A stretch of 55,609 nucleotides of DNA from JAGOUY01 sp964562155 (GTDB taxonomy: Bacteria > Patescibacteriota > Patescibacteriia > 2-12-FULL-60-25). The notes beneath the pieces were generated by a model that worked only from the letters and a program-made list of their open reading frames with translations, made no database searches and was not told the origin of the DNA. The stretch is from assembly GCA_964562155.1 (NCBI GenBank), contig CAZLRU010000009.1, positions 1 to 55,609 of the forward strand, in the 5' to 3' direction. Positions 49,948 to 55,609 of the stretch are shown one piece after another. The position numbers and the translations under genes were made by a program. Position 1 is the stretch's first letter; each line of letters begins with the position of its first letter.

Positions 49948-50550
49948 ATGGCTCTGCCTGAACCCATCCATGACGCTGCGGGGGCGTTTGACAGCTTACC
50001 TGGAGTGGGGCCACGGGCAGCTTTGCGGTACGCGTATTGGCTCGTGACCCAACCACGGGAGACGATTGAGCGCTTTGCTCGCACGATTCATAAACTCTCT
50101 TCCGCGATTGCTCACTGCTCGATCTGTCATCAATGGTCAGATCGATCACCTTGTAGCATTTGCACCAACTCGAGTCGCGATCAAGCAACCCTTTGCGTTT
50201 TAGCAACAAGCCAAGATGTGCAATCGGTCGAAGAGACGGGGGTTTTTAAAGGGCGGTATCATGTACTAGGTGGCACCCTCGACCCCATTGAAGGCCGCAC
50301 GCCCGATACACTAACCATTGCCTCTCTCCTGTCTCGACTTCGAGACCCGAGCTCAACCATCCGCGAAGTTATTTTGGCCTTAGACGCGGATTTACCCGGA
50401 GACACAACGGCGTTGTATCTCAAAAAACAATTGACTCCCCTATCTTTAAAAATTACGCGTCTTGCGCGTGGCCTACCGACCGGAGCCGCTCTTGAGTACG
50501 CAGACGCACACACGTTAGCGGATGCCCTCGTGAATAGAAAAGAGTCCTAA
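49948..50550 (+). CDS. recR: Recombination protein RecR
   Basis: A 200-residue RecR of the RecFOR gap-repair pathway. A helix-hairpin-helix (LPGVGPRAALRYAYWL) precedes the four-cysteine zinc finger (CSICHQWSDRSPCSIC) and the TOPRIM domain (CVLATSQDVQSVE, then ALDADLPGDTTALYL). The C-terminal Walker-B-like segment is present. Length is normal. The stop codon lies within the stem of the terminator that follows. Confidence 0.95.
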   Translation: MALPEPIHDAAGAFDSLPGVGPRAALRYAYWLVTQPRETIERFARTIHKLSSAIAHCSICHQWSDRSPCSICTNSSRDQATLCVLATSQDVQSVEETGVFKGRYHVLGGTLDPIEGRTPDTLTIASLLSRLRDPSSTIREVILALDADLPGDTTALYLKKQLTPLSLKITRLARGLPTGAALEYADAHTLADALVNRKES

Positions 50551-50576
50551 CAAACTTATTTGTTAGGACTCTTTTT
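50541..50576. terminator. Bidirectional terminator between recR and rplU
   Basis: A perfect 14-bp stem, AGAGTCCTAACAAA (50541-50554) with TTTGTTAGGACTCT (50559-50572), a four-base loop and TTTTTA after it. On the minus strand it lies just beyond rplU and is preceded by A-runs that become T-runs, so it ends both converging transcripts. Confidence 0.9.
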
Positions 50577-50608
50577 ACGCAACCTGGTTTTCCATTGGCT
50601 TGCGCCGT

Positions 50609-50902
50609 TTAGACAATTTTTACTTTGGTGAAGGATTGACGGTGACCGGTGCGACGGGTGTAGCGGGATTTTGCCTTGTATTTGACCACCTCGACCTTAG
50701 CAGCGCGTCCTTGCTCTACAACCTCTCCTGCGACTTTTTGACCCAGAGAAGGGGTTCCGATTTGGACGTTTTCGCCTTCTGCGGACATCAAGGTCTCAAA
50801 CATGACCTTGTCGCCAACCTTGGCCTCAAGTTTCTCAATTTTCACAATATCGCCTGGTTTTACGATATATTGTTTACCTCCAGTGTGGATGACGGAAATC
50901 AT
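50609..50902 (-). CDS. rplU: 50S ribosomal protein L21
   Basis: A 97-residue bL21 protein that binds 23S rRNA domain I. The N-terminal ISVIHTGGKQYIVKPGD and the C-terminal KYKAKSRYTRRTGHRQSFTKVKI are diagnostic. An in-frame ATG eight codons upstream is rejected because L21 begins at this point in essentially all bacteria. Unusually, rpmA (L27) does not follow it: the next feature is a terminator, so rplU is transcribed alone from its own strong promoter. Confidence 0.96.
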   Translation of the reverse strand: MISVIHTGGKQYIVKPGDIVKIEKLEAKVGDKVMFETLMSAEGENVQIGTPSLGQKVAGEVVEQGRAAKVEVVKYKAKSRYTRRTGHRQSFTKVKIV

Positions 50903-50937
50903 AGATAAAATAGCCAAGGGCTTCAAAAGATGGCCAA

Positions 50938-50966
50938 ATACTACGGGATTTCCTCTAACCTGTCAA
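50938..50966 (-). promoter_or_regulatory. Consensus sigma-70 promoter of rplU
   Basis: On the minus strand TTGACA (50966-50961), a 17-base spacer and TAGTAT (50943-50938) form the best promoter in the window. Transcription would start near 50930, giving a leader of about 28 nt before the rplU ATG. Confidence 0.85.
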
Positions 50967-51039
50967 TGCCTTGCCTGTTACTGAGACTATCCATAACAAA
51001 GTGGGCGTTTCTTGAGGATTCTCTCTAGGATAGAGGGGA

Positions 51040-51081
51040 AAAATAAAAACGGCTGCCGAAGGAGAGCTAAGGAAAGCCGTG
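51040..51081 (-). terminator. Intrinsic terminator after the 51110 gene
   Basis: On the minus strand ACGGCT (51080-51075) and AGCCGT (51054-51049) form a stem enclosing a pyrimidine-rich loop, and TTTTATTTTT follows. It ends the orphan gene at 51110 and separates it from the rplU promoter. Confidence 0.65.
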
Positions 51082-51109
51082 GAGCTGAAGCGGATAGGTA
51101 AAGGACACT

Positions 51110-52147
51110 TTATGCGGTACCGGTAACGGCCTGCCTTCCGGACAGCGCCCAGTGAGCGCCGCTGTACTGGTAGGCCATTGATACAGCTTCATCAACCCGA
51201 CAAAGAGTCACCTCGTTGGTATCGGTCAGTTCCGCCAGGGCCAGCCGCAGCCCTTCAAAGAAGTGTGCATTCCCCCGCTGGCGCCACATGGCGTCAATGA
51301 GCATAACACGCATATCCAATCTTCCCAGAATATAGTCCAGAACGGAATAGAAATTTGCATCTTGTTGAACGCGCTCGTCCATTTCTCCCGAGTCCCGTTC
51401 TACGGCGATATCGACCACCAGCCCCATGCGCTCATCGGGAGGGTAGCCGCATGCTTCTTCAGCGGCGTTGATAGCCTGCATGAGATTGACGCCACTCACC
51501 TCCCCTTCGAGAGAAGCCAGCTGTTCGTGAAGCGCGGGCTGAAATCGGTCATCTGCGTCCGCATGGAGGACGAGAGCCTTGGCCAAGACGAGGGCCAGCT
51601 CAGCATCATTCATGATGACGAGAAGTGCGCTGTACAGGTCGGCTTGTACCGCTTCATCCAGGGACATCGTAGCTACTTCATCGTCCGCGACCCCCTCCTC
51701 TCCCTGGATCTCCTTGTCGAGACACGCGGCCCCGAACAACCCCAGGAGATCAGTGATCTGTTCACGGACTTCTTCCTGAAGGAGGTACTGACGAGGCGTG
51801 AGATCGAAGCCGTCTCTGCCGAGCAGACCTTGGAGGACGAGCCGGATGACGAGATCAGCGACCGTATCCTGAATGGAAAGCTCCGGATCCGTCCCATAGA
51901 CGACCCCGTAATGCTTACTCCCCACCTCCACGAGTTGTGCGAACGCCTGAGCGAGCATGTGCGTCGTCGTGGGTGTCTGCAGGAGAGCGACCTCGCCTTC
52001 ATGAGCGAGTTCGAGAACCGCCGCCTCGCTGATAGCGGGGGGATCCGAGGCCCCACCATGAGCCAGGACCTCGTTTACGATTCCCACCAGCTGAGATAGA
52101 AACCGATTGAGCGTCGTGGAAGGCAGTTTTTTTCGATTCTTTGCCAT
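51110..52147 (-). CDS. Orphan hypothetical protein, acidic helical
   Basis: A 345-residue soluble protein with no signal peptide or membrane segment. It is rich in Ala, Leu, Asp and Glu with many helical stretches (for example RMGLVVDIAVERDSGEMDERV), and the composition suggests a helical, all-cytoplasmic protein. GAGGTGG lies just before the ATG at 52147, a strong Shine-Dalgarno sequence, which fixes the start 44 codons inside the open frame. GC at third codon positions is high and the base use differs from its AT-richer neighbours. I recognise no domain. It has its own terminator and follows another orphan gene of the same style, 118 nt upstream. Confidence 0.6.
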   Translation of the reverse strand: MAKNRKKLPSTTLNRFLSQLVGIVNEVLAHGGASDPPAISEAAVLELAHEGEVALLQTPTTTHMLAQAFAQLVEVGSKHYGVVYGTDPELSIQDTVADLVIRLVLQGLLGRDGFDLTPRQYLLQEEVREQITDLLGLFGAACLDKEIQGEEGVADDEVATMSLDEAVQADLYSALLVIMNDAELALVLAKALVLHADADDRFQPALHEQLASLEGEVSGVNLMQAINAAEEACGYPPDERMGLVVDIAVERDSGEMDERVQQDANFYSVLDYILGRLDMRVMLIDAMWRQRGNAHFFEGLRLALAELTDTNEVTLCRVDEAVSMAYQYSGAHWALSGRQAVTGTA

Positions 52148-52265
52148 ACCCCACCTCTTTCCGCCACCTTTGTTTAGCAAACGATCGCCTTTCCTGCAAT
52201 CATCTGCGCTATAAAACGCAAAAAACGACCGCCATAGCGAATCGTTCGGGAGAAGAAAGGACGCT

Positions 52266-52646
52266 CTAAGCCGAACCAATGGGTTGCCGGTCGCAACGAA
52301 AAGGAGTGAGCGCAGCCCACATGATGAGCGTCCAGGCCTCGCGACCCGTTTGCCGCTCGATGAGATTGGCGACGTTCAGAAAGTAGGCAGCAGCCTGTGC
52401 CGGGGTCCGCGGAAGGTCCATTACGGGTAGCGAGGTTATGCGAGTAGCGATCAGCTCCACCTGTGCGATAGCGCCAGCCATGAGTAGGAGATCCTTCTCC
52501 GTCATAGGCTGCGTGATCTGCAGATACGGACGTCTTCTGTGCAGGAGCCATCGACAGCCCGCCTCAAAATCCTCTGACCTATTCATACAGGCCACCGTCG
52601 CCAGCAAAAATTCAAACCTATCTTCTGCTACGCTCGATTTTTTCAT
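52266..52646 (-). CDS. Orphan hypothetical protein with a perfect Shine-Dalgarno sequence
   Basis: A 126-residue soluble, mostly helical protein (MKKSSVAEDRFEFLLATV...). AGGAGGT lies five bases before the ATG, an ideal ribosome-binding site, so this ATG is preferred to the GTG two codons upstream. Three cysteines are present in the N-terminal half and at the C-terminus. There are no recognisable motifs. With the 51110 gene it forms a pair of orphans inserted between rplU and the cell-wall genes. Confidence 0.6.
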   Translation of the reverse strand: MKKSSVAEDRFEFLLATVACMNRSEDFEAGCRWLLHRRRPYLQITQPMTEKDLLLMAGAIAQVELIATRITSLPVMDLPRTPAQAAAYFLNVANLIERQTGREAWTLIMWAALTPFRCDRQPIGSA

Positions 52647-52669
52647 GTACACCTCCTGGGATCGAGCCT

Positions 52670-54220
52670 TTAAGGATTATCAGATCCGTGCCCTATCTGC
52701 AACTCAGGCACGCTGACTCCGGCAGATAATCCATAGACCGCTGCTTGGCCGGCTACAAGTTCGAGTACACGATCGGCCGGTTCAACCGGCGTGTGGCGCG
52801 CGGGGGTCTCGCCGGAGGTTCGAGGCGCGGGTAGGCGTACGACATCTACGACACGACTCCCCTGTAACCAAATAATATCCAAATCAAAGTGCATGCGCGG
52901 CATCCAAAAGGTGTAGGTATCGGGTTTAGGAAAAACGAAAAGCATTCCATGATCGGTGCGCATGGAAGAACGATCGCTTAAGCCCCGCTCACGCTCTGCG
53001 GGCGTGTCCGCCAGCTCAAGCATCAGCACTCGATCATGAAGGCGAATTTCGCGTGTATTCATTTGCTCTACATGGACTCGCCAAAGACCCGCGATCGACC
53101 AAAGACTTACGATGACTGTGGCCACGCTCATGAACAGAAAAATATGCTTGCGCATCTTTACACTCAGATCTTTTCTTACTTGAGCCAGAAACGCGACACC
53201 TAACGTTGTGGCAATCAAACCAAAGATTAAGACAGCCTTCCCTCGCGTCTGCAAACCAAGAGCGGTTAACCCGAAGATAACCGTAAGCATCCAAAACAAG
53301 CTCACCGCTTGTCGTTGGGTAAAACCAAGACGCAAGAGCTGGAAGTGTAGATGGGTGTCATCTCCCCGAAAGGGCGAGCGACCCGCTCGTACGCGCGTGA
53401 TGATGACGCGTAAAAAATCAATAAGTGGGAGACCGAGGGCCATAAACGCGGTGGCTACTTTGGCTCCTGAGACAATAGCCAAAAATCCTAAACTAAACCC
53501 CGCCAAGGTACTGCCGGCCTCGCCAAGAAACTGACGAGCGGGAAAGAAATTCCAAGGAAGGAATCCAGCGAATGCCCCCAAAATGACGAGTGCAATGATC
53601 ACTACTTCCGGTTGATAAAAACGTGGGCTCAGAGCCAACAAGATCACAAGGAGTGCGCCAAGCATCGTCTGACCCGTAACCAATCCATCAAGCCCATCTA
53701 AGGTTTTAGTAGCGTAGGTCACCCCCATGAGCCAACCAAACGTTAGGAGATCTGCAGGAAAGACGAATCGCCCTACCGATCCGAACATCGTGGTTGACCA
53801 ATGCCACCAATCCAGTTTCCACGTACCGCTCCCGGTCAAACTCGAAATTTCATGAATACCGGTGCCCGTTACCATGACACAAACCGAGGCTAACGCCGGA
53901 AACAGAATTTGTACCCAGGGAGGAAGATCGTAACGATCATCCAAGGTTCCTCCAATGACCAATATAAGAACACTGAAAAAAAATCCGACCATTCGTCTCA
54001 GCATGATGGGATCCACGATTGTATGGCTAGCCAGCGCTGCTCCACCTAAAACACTCAGAATCGTGACACCAATCCCCAATCCTCCCAACAATGGGATGGT
54101 GTGGGTGTGAATCTTTCGGGAATCGCGTGGAGCATCGACGACATGAAATCGAAGAGCTAACCGACGGGCGAGGTAGGTAAAGACAAAAGAACATGAGGCG
54201 GCGAGAAGGGCGATGAACAT
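52670..54220 (-). CDS. MraY/WecA-type glycosyl-1-phosphate transferase fused to DUF192
   Basis: A 516-residue fusion. Residues 1 to about 360 are an integral membrane transferase of the WecA/TagO/MraY family, with the aspartate motif GGTLDDRYDL, the conserved TLDGLDGLVTG loop, PWNFFPARQFLGEAGS and the His motif THLHFQLLRLGF. It would load sugar-1-phosphate onto undecaprenyl phosphate to start surface polymer synthesis. A further membrane helix (about 365-385) leads into a C-terminal extracytoplasmic DUF192 domain (LADTPAERERGLSDRSSM, then FWMPRMHFDLDIIWL). DUF192 is usually a small secreted protein on its own. It starts 6 nt after murD, so the two are coupled. Confidence 0.88.
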   Translation of the reverse strand: MFIALLAASCSFVFTYLARRLALRFHVVDAPRDSRKIHTHTIPLLGGLGIGVTILSVLGGAALASHTIVDPIMLRRMVGFFFSVLILVIGGTLDDRYDLPPWVQILFPALASVCVMVTGTGIHEISSLTGSGTWKLDWWHWSTTMFGSVGRFVFPADLLTFGWLMGVTYATKTLDGLDGLVTGQTMLGALLVILLALSPRFYQPEVVIIALVILGAFAGFLPWNFFPARQFLGEAGSTLAGFSLGFLAIVSGAKVATAFMALGLPLIDFLRVIITRVRAGRSPFRGDDTHLHFQLLRLGFTQRQAVSLFWMLTVIFGLTALGLQTRGKAVLIFGLIATTLGVAFLAQVRKDLSVKMRKHIFLFMSVATVIVSLWSIAGLWRVHVEQMNTREIRLHDRVLMLELADTPAERERGLSDRSSMRTDHGMLFVFPKPDTYTFWMPRMHFDLDIIWLQGSRVVDVVRLPAPRTSGETPARHTPVEPADRVLELVAGQAAVYGLSAGVSVPELQIGHGSDNP

Positions 54221-54226
54221 GCGATG

Positions 54227-55531
54227 CTAAAGGCTATGGACCAGTCGTCTAAATGTATCACCCCGATCAAACTCATTCTTAAATAGACCAAAACTCGCAC
54301 AACCGGGTGATAGCAGGACGATGTCACCTTTTTTTGTTTGATGCTTGAGATGCGCGAATACCTCCGCCAAATCACTCACTTCGATCCATGAAATTTTTGC
54401 GCGGGTAAAGACCTTTTTAATTTTCTCATGCGCGGTGCCCGGAAGAAGATAGATCCTTGGCTTTACACGCTTTATAACAGATACCACCTCTTCAAACTCC
54501 AACTCTTTATCCGCGCCACCAAAGATGAGATGGATGGGCGATGATGCAAACGCCTCAAGAGCGGCGATGGTGGCATCGGGCGTCGTTGAGGTTGTGTCGT
54601 TGATGTAACGGACCCCGTTCTTATTAGCTATTTCCTCTAGGCGATTTGGTAGGCCCGCGAATGTTGTTAGCACGCTCTTTATTGCAGAGGCTCTCACACG
54701 AAGCCTCTGGCAGAGGGCGACGGCGAAGGCTGCGTTTTGCTTATTGTGTTCGCCCAGGAGCTTTACCTTTGTTTTTTCAACCAACAAGCGTGCTGCATCT
54801 GTTTTCTTGCCAACACGAATCACTTCTCCTGCCGCGCTTTGTGCATAGGGGGTGAAGGCCTTGTCCGCGGGCAAGACCACTACATCGTCTGCGTGCTGAT
54901 GACGAAAAATCTGTGCTTTGGCTTCGGCGTATTCTTCCATGCTGCTATAGGTATTCAGATGATCTCGCATGAGATTTGTCCAAACCGCATACCTCGGAGA
55001 AACCCCTTTCCGACCGGTAAGCTCGAGTTGCCAGCTACTTAATTCCAAGACGACCCAATCGGTTTTTTTTACCTGAGATAAAAAAACCAGAGGTGATATT
55101 AAAATATTTCCACCAAGATAGACGGTCCGTCCATCGGCTTTAAGCATCTCGGCGATCAGGGTTGAGGTCGTGCTTTTTCCTCGCGTACCCGTTACTCCAA
55201 TGACCGCCGCAGGACAATGAGCCAAAAATAATGAAATATCAGATTCAATGACCTTGCCCAGGCGTAGCGCTTCTTGAACATACGGACTCTCCGGTCGCAC
55301 ACGCGGATTAGGGACGACAATATCCGCCCAAGCCACATCTTCTAAGCGATGCTCACCAAACACAAACCGAATATTCTTATACGAAGACAAGCGCTTTACA
55401 TTATCGGATAGATCTTGTTTTGATTTAAGGTCCGTTACCACGAGCTCAGCCCCCTGCTCAGCAAAAAAGACAGCGGCTTCGACACCGCTTCCATGAGGAT
55501 ATTGGCCAAGACCAAGAATGAGGACCTTCAT
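54227..55531 (-). CDS. murD: UDP-N-acetylmuramoylalanine--D-glutamate ligase
   Basis: A 434-residue cytoplasmic Mur ligase that adds D-Glu to UDP-MurNAc-L-Ala. The N-terminal UDP-binding domain starts VLILGLGQYPHGSG. The ATP site is GVTGTRGKST (112-121), the central domain has LELSSWQLE and the metal-site histidine region (LMRDHLNTY), and the C-terminal domain has the NDTTSTTPDATIAAL motif typical of MurD. Length is typical. It precedes the transferase-DUF192 gene in an operon and, with MurJ and PBP1C in this window, supports a complete peptidoglycan wall. Confidence 0.95.
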   Translation of the reverse strand: MKVLILGLGQYPHGSGVEAAVFFAEQGAELVVTDLKSKQDLSDNVKRLSSYKNIRFVFGEHRLEDVAWADIVVPNPRVRPESPYVQEALRLGKVIESDISLFLAHCPAAVIGVTGTRGKSTTSTLIAEMLKADGRTVYLGGNILISPLVFLSQVKKTDWVVLELSSWQLELTGRKGVSPRYAVWTNLMRDHLNTYSSMEEYAEAKAQIFRHQHADDVVVLPADKAFTPYAQSAAGEVIRVGKKTDAARLLVEKTKVKLLGEHNKQNAAFAVALCQRLRVRASAIKSVLTTFAGLPNRLEEIANKNGVRYINDTTSTTPDATIAALEAFASSPIHLIFGGADKELEFEEVVSVIKRVKPRIYLLPGTAHEKIKKVFTRAKISWIEVSDLAEVFAHLKHQTKKGDIVLLSPGCASFGLFKNEFDRGDTFRRLVHSL

Positions 55532-55552
55532 ACATGTTACCCACCCTTCTCC

Positions 55553-55609
55553 CTACTGCCCTCTGAGCGATACATCGTACCGAATCTCTTCCAATTTCCG
55601 TAAGTTCTG
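55553..55609 (-). CDS. C-terminal end of an upstream gene, cut by the window edge
   Basis: In one minus-strand frame the last 57 bases read 18 sense codons (QNLRKLEEIRYDVSLRGQ) ending in TAG, 21 bases before the murD ATG. The composition is protein-like. Too little is present to name it. Confidence 0.4.
   Translation of the reverse strand, partial: QNLRKLEEIRYDVSLRGQ

Noticed and set aside
51263..52099. 278-residue plus-strand frame opposite the 51110 gene
   Set aside because: It lacks a ribosome-binding site. The minus-strand frame has a strong one plus a terminator in the right place. Since both are unrecognised proteins, some doubt remains.

Overview
This looks like a chromosomal scaffold piece from a Candidate Phyla Radiation (Patescibacteria) bacterium. 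I would guess an Uhrbacteria/Magasanikbacteria-like lineage, but that is inference: there is no rRNA here to settle it. The signs are short intergenic gaps, compact operons, many housekeeping genes without a clear Shine-Dalgarno sequence, -10 elements only about 8-14 nt before start codons, small pilus clusters and divergent small proteins. GC content is near 50% by eye. TGA is used as a stop (for example the ATGA overlaps at pilD/ligA and recJ/rnhA), so the UGA-to-Gly recoding known from Gracilibacteria/Absconditabacteria does not apply.

Layout. 1-0.7 kb (minus): a tRNA-Asn gene split inside its anticodon by a 572-nt group I intron that carries an HNH endonuclease. 0.8-12.4 kb (minus): dnaG, rpoD, pbpC-type PBP1C and a giant alpha-2-macroglobulin. 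rpoD holds a 100-N scaffold gap flanked by a perfect 55-bp duplication, which is an assembly artefact. 12.5-16.8 kb: an orphan small gene, then malic enzyme, uvrB and a membrane-anchored protein as an operon. 16.9-19.9 kb: a cation P-type ATPase convergent with a Fur-family regulator. 20-25.4 kb (minus): gatC-gatA, a HEPN-like membrane protein, lgt, an AhpF/TrxB-like reductase and two DsbA-like proteins. 25.5-32.4 kb: a type IV pilus operon pilM, degenerate pilB-like, receiver-prepilin fusion, pilin, pilD, ligA. 32.5-36.6 kb (minus): lepA, a 34-residue membrane peptide, recJ, rnhA. 36.7-41.1 kb (minus): a secreted Ala-rich helical protein, and a TrmH/glycosyltransferase/Rieske/MurJ operon. 41.5-43.8 kb (plus): rlmD-like methyltransferase and era. 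43.8-45.4 kb (minus): YceI-like protein and a putative lipoprotein. 45.6-50.6 kb: SOD, AhpC, a membrane protein, glutaredoxin, and dnaB-ybaB-recR. 50.6-55.6 kb (minus): rplU, two orphan genes with strong Shine-Dalgarno sequences, a WecA/MraY-type transferase fused to DUF192, murD, and the end of one more gene.

Themes. The cell has a peptidoglycan wall (MurD, MurJ, PBP1C, Lgt) guarded by an A2M-PBP1C pair, replication and repair machinery (DnaB, DnaG, LigA, UvrB, RecJ, RecR, RNase H), a rich thiol and oxygen defence set (SOD, AhpC, AhpF-like reductase, glutaredoxin, two DsbA-like proteins) and a type IV pilus. The observations most worth following are the tRNA-Asn group I intron and the pilus operon, where a response-regulator receiver domain sits exactly where the prepilin leader should be, next to an assembly-ATPase homologue that has lost its Walker A region.
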